Origin: Owenia fusiformis
Taxonomy: Eukaryota > Annelida > Polychaeta > Sabellida > Oweniidae
Length of the DNA stretch: 64,000 nucleotides
Direction of reading: 5' to 3'
NCBI GenBank assembly: GCA_903813345.2
Contig: CAIIXF020000003.1
Location: forward strand, 14,458,931 to 14,522,930
In this document: positions 20,581 through 35,500 of the stretch, one piece after another
How the letters are laid out: every line of letters starts with the position of its first letter
How positions within the stretch are numbered: position 1 is the stretch's first letter
The notes under the pieces: model-generated
Told to the model about the DNA's origin: nothing
The model's database searches: none
Seen by the model: only the letters and a program-made list of their open reading frames with translations
Made by a program: the position numbers and the translations under genes

Positions 20581-23500
20581 GATCAAGTGCCACGTCCAAT
20601 ATGTCCATTCAAAGTATCGATAACTTGACAAATCTCGATGATATTAAGAAGGCTTATGAACAGCTATGTTTGGATGAGGTAGGTGGTAGTTTGAAACTTT
20701 TAAGTATGCTAACATAGCGATAAATGGACTTAGCTTACAGAGATAAAAAAATTCAAAAAATAAATAAAATTTCTCCGTAGAAAAATAAAAATAAAAATGA
20801 AATGAAATTATGCAAGGTAGGCTAACACTGTCATAAAGGAACTAGAATATGTCATTAACAAAAAATACTGATTTGCTTTTACAATGTTCTGAATAAGAAA
20901 CCTGCTGACAAGAATTGCCCTATTCGCAAAATATGGGGTTGAACCCACATTGACATTTATGAGGGAAGGCCTAGTTCTCACTTACTTTAATGACTTGTCA
21001 TTTGTTGACTCTCCACCTTGACCTTCACCATTGACTGATTCATACGCCTGCTAATTCATAATTACCACAAGGTGAATGTGCATAATCAAATCAAATCAGA
21101 ACTTCAACCATGTAACTTACTTGAGCTGAGGCAAATATCGTCAGTGAGGCTAACATTAAGTAGTAAGTACCCCCATGAATGCGAGCCTGACTTGAATTTT
21201 TTCTTATATTTGTATAATATTTAAGATAAAAATGTAAAAAAAGAAAAAATACTAAGCAGCCTCACATTTATGCACAGTCAGCACTATCATTTAATGTGCA
21301 TTATGGGAATAACATTCAGTTGAAGTTCCGGATTTTGGATCATTTTGAAATGTTAGGGTAAACAGCTTCAAACCTCTGCAAGTAGTACAGCTACAGTAGT
21401 CACTGGAGCCAGGTGGCAAGGTCTGTTAGCATTAACATTTCAGCTTGGATATTTAGTATACATACTATTTTTTATTCAACCCAGGTTCATTGAAAGATTT
21501 AAGTGAATTTCATGTGTAACGACTCACTGGCACTTGTCCGGGGAGCTGTAGTGTAACGAGCCAGATACTCTACATGAAAGGTATTGTGCTAAATTCAGTG
21601 CCCTATGGGGGAATTGAACCCAGGACCTTCCGCTCACAAGTCAGACACTCTACCGATTCGGCCATAAGGGTTGCCATAAGGGTGCCACAACAGCAGAGAC
21701 TGTAGTGGCAACCTGCCATCGAGGGTCATTACACATGTATGATTTTTTTCAGGCCACTGTGACAACCAAACTGAATATTCTGTTATTTTGTTCTCAGACT
21801 ATTTGGATAATTAATTCAACACTCTGATTTCAGGCTACTATTTAATACAGATGAACTGAACATTTTTTTCATGTATTTTGATCAATGTATTTCAGGCTGC
21901 TGTGACGGATGAAGTGAATGCTTTGTTTGAACAGCAAGGGTATCTAGAAACTAAGATGTCTTCATTGCATAAAATGCTGTAAGTATTTCTTTACCTTTAA
22001 TAGCATACATGTACATGTACTTTGAACAAATACACATTCTCCCCTCCCTTGAACTCTCAAAAAGAGAGAAATATTTAATCATATATTTAATCTAAAAAAG
22101 AGAGAAATATTTAATCATATAAGAAGAGGAGGGAAAACCCCATGATTCAATTGATGACATAAGATTTCCTCCTTCGAGCACCTCCTTTTGTCGAAAACTT
22201 ACCCTCCATCTTGGTTTTCCAAGTTTTCAAATTGACCTAGTTTTAAATCAATCAACGATCGACTCAAGCTAAACCAATCAGTGACGATGTCATCTCAACA
22301 CAGATTTACATTATAAGCGTATGTCATCTTTGATCCCTGGGGTTTCTCCTCCTCTTTCATATAAGTTATGAGACCTACAAAATCATAAATTAATTATAAG
22401 AACTGCATGTACATATCCCTTCATCTTCTTCTAGAAGATACAGAATGTATCTATTTTTGTAAATGCTATCAAAGCTAATACAAAACATTTTCCATACAAT
22501 TTTAGTCATCACTGGTAAAGGAGACGAGTCCAGCATGGGGAGACAAAAGATCATACCTCAAATCTTTGTGACCTCACTGTATGAATCTTTAAACAGTTTG
22601 TTCCTTGCATCTAACTAATAGATCTTTTCATTTCAGCCCCAATTTACAACTGGTTCAAACAGACTCCCAACAGCTTTCAAATATGATTTCCTTCACCTCA
22701 ACTTTAGCTGAAAATGTCAGCGGGAAAGTACGACAGTTAGACTTGGCCAAGGTAATTACTGAATTTTAGACATGAGAATTCATGAGGAGTTTGTTCTTTG
22801 GGAGTTCCTATGTATTTATTTAATTCTATACTGTGGTTAATGTCTCATATCGAATCCCAACATAATTGAATGAAAAATAAAATTTTCAAAAGTGGTATTA
22901 AAACAAAATTAACAATTAGATGCAGCTTCCATTTGTTTCACTGTAGAGTAATGACTATTGATGGTGTTGCATTTTATTTATAGAGTCATGTGACCCTGTG
23001 TATGCAACGAGTGGAAGATATATGTGATCTGAAGTTTTGTACTGAAGGAGTGCAGAATGCCTTGAAGGAGGAAGACTATGAGACTGCAGCAGGGCATGTA
23101 CACAAAGTAAGTACAGTAAAACCTTTGTTAGTGGAACATCCTTGGCTGCATTAAAAAGTGATCTCTAAGCCTCTTGAATACCTGGTAGTGCATCTTTATT
23201 TTTGCCTCTTTTTACCATAATTCTGTCTTAATATACAATATTTGTAATATCACTGAACACAAATTTCAATCCATGTTTTGGTTAAATTGAACAAAATCTT
23301 TCGAAGTTAGAGCCATTTAAGTGAGAAATTATGTGACACTGGGCATTCAAGGGGTTAAAGAGGTGTTCCATTTTAAAGAGATTTATTCACTATGTACATC
23401 TTTAGATTGGCAGGTGCATTAAATTCCTAAGACCAATGATAATGCCTGCTTAGAAACAATGATTGGATCATACAAGCATTCTCTCCGTATGTTTTCTCAG

Positions 23501-26500
23501 GTTGGTGAAAAAGACAGTTCTGTCCAAAGTTTCCATTTTTAAGAGGGTTTAATTCTATTTTTTTAAAACTCAAGTGAAAATTAGCAATAAGTATATATTA
23601 TTTTTGTATGAAAATAGTACTTCTTCATTTCAAACAGTGTCATCATTTATCTTGCCAGCATATCCTGGTTTCTTTAGTTTACAAAAGATGGCAGGGTTGT
23701 TGGGAAAGTATTATTTCTGCTCTGTGTATACTGTATTGAACTGAAAATGGGTTCAAAATTCATTGAGTTTAGAAAGCCATACAACCTTTTATTTGCTTTT
23801 CGCATGATCAATTCAAAACATTTGTATATTCTGCATGTTTAAAAAATTCCCAATTTAATAGATTCAAATTACTGTATATCTATTTGAAAGGGCTTTACAT
23901 TTCCCATGCTTAAACTTTAACCCTTTTTATTCATATTTCACTCCAAATCCCTCTAAAATTTAAATGAATTTTTTCTTGCTTTTTGCAGTATATAGTGACT
24001 AATATGGGTGGAATTCCTGTTTACTTTATTCCTTGTTGATTCCACTCATTTCTCCCTTTTATCCATTTCAAACATAACGATTGTAACATTTTTTAGGGTT
24101 TCTGTTTAAAAAAGAATTGCGGCCCATTGAGATATTGTCATTTATTCACATTTTTTGATAGGACTCAATATTTAATATTGACAATTTGATTTGACAGTTT
24201 GTTTTTTGCCATATTGCCATACCTCATACCTCAAAAAAAGAAATTGTGAACGTTCAACAATAAATGCCACATTCATATAAGTGTTTTCAAATATACTAAG
24301 ATTAAGAACTTTAGGCCATACATATTTGGATTTTTTGCTCTTCTTTGATAAAATAAGGTGTAACCAGGACAAGTATTTAAACACTCAAAGGAATATACTC
24401 AAATGTTTGTGAAGCCTTTACATGCCTAAAATGGAATCATTTTCTGTGGAGAAGACGAAAAAACAATTTAGAGAAAATGTATATATGAGCAACATACCTC
24501 ATAAAATATTATAAAACAGATGATTCTTTTGGATTTGAAATTAAATAGCATGAAAACAATAACTTTGATTATGATCTCTCTGGATGTCTGGTATTAACAC
24601 TATCCAGAATCAAAGGAGAAAGGAGATATGAACAGTTATATTATATGCATTGTGTTGTGTGTAGAGTGGATGCACAAAGATGAAATAAGTGATAAGCAAC
24701 ACAAGTTTTCATATTAAAGCGAATTAGGAATTGCATATGATATTGAAGGAAGGCAGAATACTTGTGGAGCTAGTTTTACGAAAATTGTAGATTTTTCATT
24801 TGTGGCTTTAATAATGACATCATTATGACTTTTATGGATCTCGATTCACTCCTTGCATACCCTGTAGGATTCTAGCTTCAGGTATCCCTCAAACTTGTGT
24901 AAGAACTTGAGTAATATGAGGAATTACTTACCAGAAACCTGATGATTTTGATATATTTATGTTACGATTTGCAATTTGAAGATGATGAGAAAGGATAAAA
25001 TGATCATAATAATCGTAGGAGTGTGTTTATCAAATTTGATATTTTACTGGAACTTTGTGCATAAATACAATCAAAGAAAAAAACATATGAGTGACCAGAA
25101 AGAACATGATTTGATGAAAATATACACTGCCTATGATGATAAAAAATGGAATGATAATGATGACAATCATGAAGATGCTAAAAATCATGATGGAAATGCC
25201 AACTTCAAAATGCTAAATGACTCCAGGATTGATAATAGAACGAGAAAGCAGAACTTTGGAGAATCGGATCAAACAACAACAATGACTAATATTACATTCA
25301 ATGAAAAGTTAGAGAAATCGTTAAAATATGTAGCGCCAAAGAAAAAAGATTCCGTGACCATAGTTGGTGTGCACCCAAATATGTCATCCCGAGAGCCTCA
25401 AAAGAATGTATTTTTTATGAAGTTACATAAAGTTGGGAGTTCGACTGTCCAGAGCATTTTCTTAAGATTTGCCGACAATAATAATTTGAATATTGCGATT
25501 CCAAGGAATGGATATACTATGGGCTACCCGATGCCATTTAGCCTGAAATATGTTGTCTCGAGTGCAGGTCTGTACAGTGTGCTGTGTCATCATATACGAT
25601 ATAATCGGCATGTACATGATATCATGCAACATGATACAAAGTTCGTGACTATGATACGTCATCCAGTTGAACAATTTATTTCTGCTTTTCGGCAGTTTGG
25701 ACTAGGACGGTGTTACCCGGGGGTGAAGACTGTTAACGACTTTGCACGAATTGTCCCTGGAAATTACTCAGCGAAGAATTGTGTTGTGTTCACACAAAAT
25801 TTTATGTTGTATGACTTTGGTGTTGAACCTCGGGATATTACAAACAAGACGGTCATCATGGATAAGATCTCAGAGATCGATAACGACTTTCATTTTGTAA
25901 TGTTAACGGAATATTTCGACGAAAGTTTGATTTTATTAAGAGATCTCCTTAACTGGACTACAACAGATATTTTGTATTTCAACAAAATGAAGTTCACTTC
26001 TGCAATAAAGAAGGACAATATATCCCAAGATACTCGGGACATCCTGCAATATAAATGGCTTTCTGGGGACATGATGCTGTATGAATATTTCAACAAAACC
26101 TTTTGGCAAAAAGCAAAACAGTATGGTTCAGACAAGCTTAAAACTGAAGTTCAAAACTTTCGAAAAACTCAGAAAATATTGTTTGAATTTTGTGTAAGCG
26201 ATGTAGTGCCAGGAAATGAAATCCAAGATGATGATCTGAAAAATTTATATTTCGATCCTTACCTTTTAGGATATAATTTAAACCAAGCTGCCAAGAAGAT
26301 AAAACTTTGTGAACAACTTGCTACACCAGAAATTCCATTTACCATGAAATTGAAAAAGAAAATGAAATTGTTAGGATATACAGGGTGTTCCAACAAAAAC
26401 TGTACCAATACAAACATGCAATAACTTTTAAGAGGGATGAAGGAATGTTCTTGAAATTTGGTCATCTGAATGACTATCAATTACTAGAGGTGTCACGGAT

Positions 26501-29500
26501 ACCCGATTTTGTTCTGACCTGCGGAATTACGCTCTCGGAATGGAACACGGAACCAAAATTAAGCATTTCGGTTTGGTTCCGGAACAAGAAATCTTACCCT
26601 TTCACAGCTTGTGGCCCATAAATTGCCACAAAACAATATTTTTCTTTCAATATTTTGCATTCATTCTTTTCACCCCTTCTCATTGAAGAGTTTGAAGAGC
26701 CTTTCGCTTCCAAATAGACCTAGACGATCATCTTATTTTAATCGAATACACGCAATCACCCTGTTCTGGACCATTTTGAAATTGTTCCGTTCCAAAGCAA
26801 AATGTTCCGAACCGAACCGTTACGACTTTTTTTGTTCCTTGACATCTCTATCAATTACAGTGTTATAAACATTTGAAAGATCGAACAGGTAACTCGAGAA
26901 AACTTGTTTTCATACCAACACCCATTTTTCCGATTTCCAGCAGCGCAGGTCATTTAAAATATAAAATTTCTTAGTAACTAATGAACAAATATCTGTGAAC
27001 TTTTTAATCTTTATTGAAAAATGAATTTTCTTCATCATGTGAAAATTTTTTCAATGAAGGAAAAAGAGTCAATGTACCAGTTTCAGTTGGATACAGTTTT
27101 TCTTGGAACACCCAGTACTTTACAATACTATAGTAACAGATTCTCATTTTCAGTTAACCTTAGAGACAAGGTCAATGCATGCTAACAAATAATTAAACTG
27201 ATACCTCAACTGGGAGTTAAAAGTTCATAATGTTTTGTAGAATTCATCAATTTTGATAAGGAAGAGAATTATTTTAATCAATCTAATCTACTCCACACAT
27301 ATATCTCAAAGGAGACTTCCAGCTCCAAGTTAAGGCCTTTTATGCATGTCAGTAGCCAGAAGCCCAAAAGGATTCAAGTGATTTCGAGCAAGGTTGTTCA
27401 ATGTGACCCCTCCCCTTCCCTGGTATATGTTGAAAAGTACTCCCCCCCATGAAAAATTTATTTACATAAATGGACAGACTGATTTATAGATGCCATGTGT
27501 TATTTCTCATTTTCCAATCCTCTGTTCTATTTGTATTGGTTTATATGTAAAATTACAAGAGGCTTTTTAACATAAAACTTAGAAAATACAACATAAATCA
27601 AACAATTTTTATTTTTCAGAATTCTGTTTTTACATGCTAGAGGATTCAATATCATGTGATTTTTGTATCATCAATATTATTGTTAATCTATGAGATTTTT
27701 AAGCATTCATATAAATATGTTATTGTATATAGTCCACTGGATCTATTGACAGTATTAAAGGGCATTCAGAGGTGAAGCCAAAATCTAAATTAGGTTGGGC
27801 AAAAATTAAAAAGCGAGATTTTAACCCAAAGGATATAATAGATATTACTACATTTTGACTTCAATTCAATAGTTTTAGCTGAAAAAATGTGAAAGAATAT
27901 GTTTTTGTAAATTTTTGGTGAAGCAATGAGACTTACATGCTTTAGTCTACTTTAACAACTCAGTAAATGGAGGAATATTCATTCTATTTTGTCCTCCCCT
28001 TATTTGCAAGGAGATTACATTTTGTAGGATCAAGGGTCTGATTTAATCATACACCAATAACTTACATTTCGTCCCATTATATCCACATTGTTATAACTAT
28101 TAGACACATGATCAAAATTATGTATCTGATTGGCTCTACTGCCTACCCAAACGGATATGAAAAGGTGGTCCTAAATTTTTTTCCTCATTTTGCACTTACA
28201 ACAATGTGTGTCTGGATGAACCTCAGAAATGAATTCTTCGGAAAAAATGAGAAAGATAATATACTTATCTCAAAACCTGTAAAAAGTGAGTTATAACAAT
28301 GTGGAAATAATGGGACGATTTATATCACAATGTTTTACTGTAGAAAAAAATAATACAATGTGGTTGATGGCTCAATTTGTTAATTTTTCATGAATAATAC
28401 AAACACATAGATTACAAAATACATGTGGCCAAAAAAACCAATACCCAACTTTAAATCGGAATGAAGATAGGTATGTTCAATATGATTCATTGATTTATAT
28501 ATCATTTTAAAGGTAATCCATTTTCGAACAATTTGGTATATAACACTATGTCATGAAATCAATATTAAAGTTTTATTATGCTTATTTGGGAGGCTGGGTT
28601 GGTAATTAAGGTATCCAGATTTTAGGGAGAAAATAGTAAATCTGCGGAATAATGTTATTTTTTTATTGATAGAATATCATTTTGTTAGGTGAATACATGC
28701 TTGTATATTTGCATATTGTGTAACTAAACTTATTGTTTATGAATTTTAGTGTTGTTTATTATCAATAAGTACTCAAAAGGGGTCTGTTAAAAGACATTAA
28801 ACGTATATGTGCAAGGATTTGCTTTTCCAACAAGACATTGCCTCGTACCATAGATCTCAGGAGACATTGGCATTCCTTTGCAAACAAGGTGTCAATTTGA
28901 TTGTTCTTGATGCTTGGCCACCCAACAGCCCCGATGCTAAATAAAATGTGTTTGATTACCATACATGGAGCCATCTCGAGGAAATGGGACAATCAAAAGC
29001 ACCCAATAAACAGCTTGATGAGCTGAAACAGAATCCTAAAGTGTTGAAATGAATTGCAACAGTAATCTCTCAATAAGGCTATTGATAGATTGCGCTACCA
29101 CTTGAAGCTTATTGTTGATGCAGAGGGGAGGGGGTGGGGGTATATTGAGCAATTGTTAAAATTGTTTGAATAAATAAAGTGTAAAATGTTATTAAACAAC
29201 ACTGAAATTCATAAACAAAAAATTTAGTCACATAATGCTGCAAATATCAATATCCAAGCATGTATTTACCTAACAAAAGAATGATATTCCATAAATAAAA
29301 AATTAACATAATTCCGCAGATTTACTATTTTCTCCCTTAAATCTGGAGACCTTAAATAGCAACTCGGCCTCCAAAATAAGTATAATAAAACTTTACTGTT
29401 GATTTCATTATATGGTGTTATATACCAAATTGTTTGAAATTGTATAACCTTTAAAATGATATGTTAGTCGATGTACCATATTGAATGTAACTATTTTTAT

Positions 29501-32500
29501 CCTGATTTGAAGTTGGGTATTGGTTTTTTTTGGCCCACCCTGTATATTATCCAATTATTCCATTTATCCATCAGTCTTTCTGTCTATGCAGAACAATGTT
29601 CTGGTCATTCTGAACCATTTCCTTAATTTCTAGTTCCTGAGCCTTGATGAGAATGTGCTGCGGATGAGTGCCGATGTCAGTGAGGGGAACACGCTAGACA
29701 CTTCATTTAAACTCCTACATGAGGCAGAAAGCAAACTCAAGTCTATAGTAAACAACAGGTAAGCCTCATTTTGATTTTTACAAGTCTCATTTTGAATTTA
29801 TAAGCCTCACTTGTTTGCCTCATTTGCCTTGTGAGGCTGAATAAGATTAATATATCAAAAATATCATGGATAATTGGACCATTTAAAATATTTCAATTTG
29901 ATCAAAATTGGGCAGAAATATTGAATATCTGTCTAAAAATGATAACAACATCTTGATATTAATAAAGTAAAGGTTGAATATGAAAGGTATTTTGTAAATT
30001 TGCCATTCTTCGCAGAATATTTAAATACATAGCTACATGTATGTATTTCTGTTATTTATATTGTAGATTTGACGCTGCAGTGCATGCTGGGGACTCTGGG
30101 TCTGTGACGCGATATTTCAAAATCTTCCCTCTACTTGGACTTCATGAAGAGGGACTGAAGAAATTCTCAAAATATTTATGTGCTCAGGTTAATATTTCTA
30201 TTGTCTTTTCTTCCATTTTTGTCCTCATACATTCAAAAGTAAAAGTGGTAACGTTACATCCAATTCTCACCATTTTGGCCATAAAAGTCATGTTCATTGT
30301 GAAATGAATATGCATTAAAATAATCCTCTATTTATTTTGATACTGAATTTGTCTTTAATTTGGCGGGCATTTAAAATTGGCGAATTAACAAAATCGCCAA
30401 ATTAATTCAACATGTTTTTAGTTCACAGCACTTAAATTTAAATTTATAGAAACAACAAGAGTTTCTGAAGATTTTTATTTAGAACAAGAAATATAGAAGA
30501 AATCAACAACACTGACAATGAGTATCTTGAATTGGGTAAGACGGGAGGATATGGGATACTTGAAAAACTGCCAAATTAAATAGGCGCCAATAGGCCCAAA
30601 ACACAAAGTTGCCAAATTAAGTAGCTCCAAATTAAAGACAAATACAAATACATAAAGACTGGTGTGATTTGTAGCATTTACATACATTTGTGTAAATTTT
30701 TTATTATGTAATCATAGATGTCACCACTGCCTATACTCTATTTTGAGCAGGCATCAGGATTCACCTTGCCATGTATTTTGTTATGTTATTATGGTGTTAT
30801 ATGGTACAAACTTATACTGTACTCCCATTTTACCACAATCGCGAATATAGCATAATTAAATCGCATGTGAAAAATACCAGGAGTACAGTATGCAGGGGTG
30901 TAGCCAGCTTTCAGGGGGGTGCGATAGCCAAAAAAATCCCCGCACCCATCGCACCCCCTGGCTACGTCATGTTATGACATTTAAGCTGTAAATCAAAAAA
31001 GTTTTACTCTTTAGGTGAGCCTAAACATATTGTACTATTGATAAACAAAGTCTCGTACAGCTTCTTAGAATTAATCAAAGATCGTTCATTTAGATTGGAG
31101 AGACTGCCGCCAAGAACCTAGATGCAGCGATATCAAGTGGTGTGACTGGTCCAAGGGCCAATGTTGTTTTTGCTGACACCATTACCATGCTTTATGAGAG
31201 CATTGCCAGGCTAGTAGAAGTTCATCAACCACTTGTGGAAACATACTATGGTCAGTGAATTTGGTGGTACTTTAAACAGCTATTTTATCCCATAATGCAC
31301 TTGGTTAAACCAGACGACATTTCACATAGCAAAAAATGTAGGCTCTATCCCATGCTACAAGTCATTCTATGGTCAGAACATCTTTTTACCCATAATGCAC
31401 TTGTTTAAAGCAGACAGCATTTCCCATAGCAAAAAATGTAGGCTCTATCCCATGCTAGTCATTCTATGGTCAGAATACCTTTTTACCCATAATGCACTTG
31501 GTTAAAGCAGATGGCATTTCCCAAAAAATGTAGGCTTTATCCCATGCTTGTCAGTCTATGGCCAGTATATCATTTAGCCTATAATGCATGTGATAAAAAG
31601 CCATATAAAAAAGCAGATGACATTTCCTAAAGCAAAACGTGTATGCTCTTTCCCATGCTAGTCTAGATGATCAGTATATTATTTAACATATAATATATTC
31701 AGATCAGAAGATTGTATCTCCCATACTATAGTGCAAGAAATTTTATCAAGCTTGTGGAACTCCATAAGTCCTTTTTGTTTATCTTAAGTAGTATATGATG
31801 AATGAAGGAATGATTTAATTTCACAGGCCCTGGTCGGATGTTTTCACTAATGAAGTACATCCAGTCAGCATGTGATCGAGAGGCACGTAAAATCATAGAG
31901 GAGTTCAAGTCTGCAAGGCAGTACCAGGCGAAAGTTCAGAGCATAGAGCAGTCGTTTATGCTCAACAAATCTTCAACAACTGAAAGGTAGGTCTCTACAC
32001 CATTTCAGGCAAACTGTTTGAGGGATTGAATTGAAATTTTCAAAAATGTTTCTTTCTGTGAAAGTCTGGAACATTTATTTTTTTATTAGTCATTTTAAGG
32101 GTTTCAATCAAAATGTCATGTGTGCCAAGTCTTGTTCTTTCACCACTTGGAAAATAAAGTGTTTCACTTTTTGACAGTTTTTGACAGTGTTTCACTTTTT
32201 TGTCGCAGGATTGAACCTAAACAACTGGATGTGCTTCTAGTCGAGATGACGTTACTCAACTCCAGGACGGAACTTTTCTTGAGATTTGTGCGAAGGAGAA
32301 TTACGGTAAATTTTATTTTTTCGATAATTGAATCTAGATCTAGAAGGGAAAGAGACAGGGTGTGAGGAGAGCCGAGCCCTTAGTCACATTTGCTCTACGG
32401 CGGCTGTAGCTTCACATAATTAATACAGAAAATCTATGTACATTATACTGCTTGTCCCTATATTTTATGCTGCATATTTCTCTTGATTTTTGGGGGCCGT

Positions 32501-35500
32501 ATGGTTGCAGTACTGAGGCATTAGTTACTTAAAAATTGTCACAGTTTTAAAAAAAGTTGATGTCATTATTATTCCATGTCAGGTCCATGTACATCCACTT
32601 TTTCATTTTTGGCAGATTACAGACAATTTTGACTTTACTTCAGGCAGGACAACCTTTTTAGATGAAAATGAAAAAGTGGACATCTATTTTTTTAACTTTA
32701 AATGCTAAATTTTAATGATCAGTAAATTGTATAGTTGGTGTTCAGCATTTGGTGTTCAGTGGTCGGCATCTACATCAAATTCTTTACATCTGTAACAAAT
32801 GGTATATGGTGACATTTTGCATGTTAATGCCATGTTGAATAATAGATTCCTATTTTATTGTAGGAAAGGCCTAAGCTCAAAAAGCATTATTGGACCCTTT
32901 TTCAAAATAGATAAATCACTTTATTTTTTGAGCGCTCTGTTAACAAATATAATGTATTATTTTTCCTGTCTTTTTGAAAACATTTTCTTTCTTATTGAGC
33001 TGTCACACTTAGCTGTCACACTTAGCTGTCACACTGTGTGGGCTCATTGTCACCTTCACCATCATGTGAATACTTTGGGATGGGGCAGACAGTGGGGCAC
33101 AGCATCGATACACATTGGGCAAAACAAGTAGTTTATTCAAATACAAAACTTTGTTAAAAATTGAATGTCCAAAATTAGCCACATGGTGGTGAATGGTGAG
33201 CCCACACGGGGAAGGTGACAGCTACTTCAGGTATCATGTCATTTCTTACGACATGAGATATTCACTCTACTATACCTCGCATTTGGTGTTCATGAGCAAC
33301 GTATTGATTATGTTCTTTGTTTTTATACGTTTATCGGATGACTGTTAGATGTTAATAAGGTACTTTCAAAAATATACAAAGCAATACTGTAACAATAAGA
33401 CAAACAGAGTACCTTATGCATTTCTAGGGGTTAGGTATAGTAGAGTGATAGTGCTTTTTTCTCAGGACAAGAATTAAGTTTATTTTTTCTAAAGTAGGGA
33501 TGCAATCTCACTTTGATGGATGCTGTCAAATCTAAGACTCTGGCAAGTAATATGAAGCTGTTTTCTTATGCCTTCTTATTGATTGCGTCTTGGAAATTAT
33601 TTTGTAATATGGAGTACTCAGTAAACTTTATTGTTAAAGGTTATATTAAGCTTTTATCAAAAAAAGATTGTCAAAAAAAGTTTGATTTGGTGCTCAAAGA
33701 TTGGTAATGGGAGCCCAAATATCGGTTAATGGGGCACATTTTTGTTTTTTGCCACTTCAGTTTATACCTGCTTTCTCTCAGTTTCTGAGTCTGCCTCTGT
33801 GATGGGGCTTTATAACCTTTTGAATCGCTTTTTTTCCAATCAACTAATCAAACAAAGCTAGATAACACGACTGCTGCAGGCCCATAGCCAGGAGGGGGAT
33901 TCGCAGGGTTCGGGCGAACCCCCCTCCTGGCCAAAAATTCTTTCAAAATCATGCAGTTTTTCACCATTTTGAGCACTTCTCAAGTGATTTTAGTCATATT
34001 GGGCCAAAATTGTCAAATGTGAACCCCCCCTGGAAATTTTTGAAAACTGAACCCTTCCTTGGCAAATCCTGGCCTGTGCTGTCATCCACCCATCTATCTA
34101 AATACTATCAAAATAACTGTCTGTTTCAAGAAATATTATTACACTGGCATGGTTGTTTAGAAATACCATGGCTCTTTGAAATAATCAATCTATGTTATAA
34201 TAAAGTAGGCAAAACATTGATTTCCATTAACAAAAACTGTCCCTATTATTTGTGCTTTTCTGATATTTTACTGTTTTTACCTTGTATGTTATAATTTCCA
34301 CCATTGATTTCCCAATAATTGACCTTTCATATGTACATAAATGGAAAAATAGATGGTAACTTAAAACACCATTGGAATGTAACTATACGATCTTATTGAC
34401 ATGTGGATTGTGATTCCACATTAAAATTATGATCCTTGTAAGAAGAAATGAACTTTTAAAGGTTTTTCAACAATGTGCCAATGGGGATTTAGCCCAACCT
34501 TTTTTAAACAACTAGAAAATCATTAGAATTTGAATTAAGGTAATTACTGGCCCAAATCAAAGTTGTTTTGATAGAGAATTACACACCGAATTCAAATATG
34601 CCATCAAATAGAAGAAAATGTTAGTCTTTAATGGTTAAAAATGCAGATCTCCTAAAATATCATTAAAAACGAGACTTTAACAAGATTTCAAAGCTATATG
34701 GAAAAAGGACCATTACATTTCATTGTTTCACATTAATCAATGTTGTACCTGTATTTTTGTAAGAAAAATATCAGATCGATCTGTAGCACTATATGGTCTC
34801 TTCAAAAGAACCTGCTAGGGTTACTTTACTTTCCTATTCATGTGAACATATTCATGTTACTTCTTCGTAGGTCTTTCCCGTGTATAGGCTCATTTTTTGA
34901 GCTGTTGGACCTTTTGAGAAATAACTCGGGACTAATGCTTCGTTTTTCATTTAATTTTACAAGTATATTCTCATATGAGAGTAATAGAGCTTTGATATTA
35001 AAAAATAGATTTCTTAGTTATCCCAACGAACGAAGTTCTGTAGGGATATAGTGAAGCCCTCCATCCGTCCGTCTGTCCATCAGTCAGTCAGTCAGTCAGG
35101 CCGTTTGTCTGTCCGGAAGATAACTCGAATACTAGTTGACAGATTTTCTTCATATTTATTGGAAAGATGTATATTGGTGAATAGTTTTACGCAAAATGGC
35201 CGCCAGTTTAAAAATGGCGGGAATTTTTCGCAAAAATCTTATGTTTTTCATTTTAAACCAAAATAATAAATATTTTTATTTGAAATTTTGGTAGTATATT
35301 AACAACATCTATCTATTTCACATATATTCCGGGTTTTTCACCCTGACCCCCAGGGGCCGTAAATGGGGGATTGGAAAAACTGGAATTTGCGTTAATTTTG
35401 AGATGTTTTTGAAGTATAGCTTTATTATACTCAAATGAAAGGCAATTTAGAGTAGATTGCAAATATTGTAGCGTTTTTCTGATTCAGGCCTCAAAAAATT

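Noticed and set aside
21600-21665. tRNA gene on the minus strand
   Set aside because: A and B boxes are present, but the acceptor and other stems do not close and the flanks are repeat-like, so I call it a SINE.
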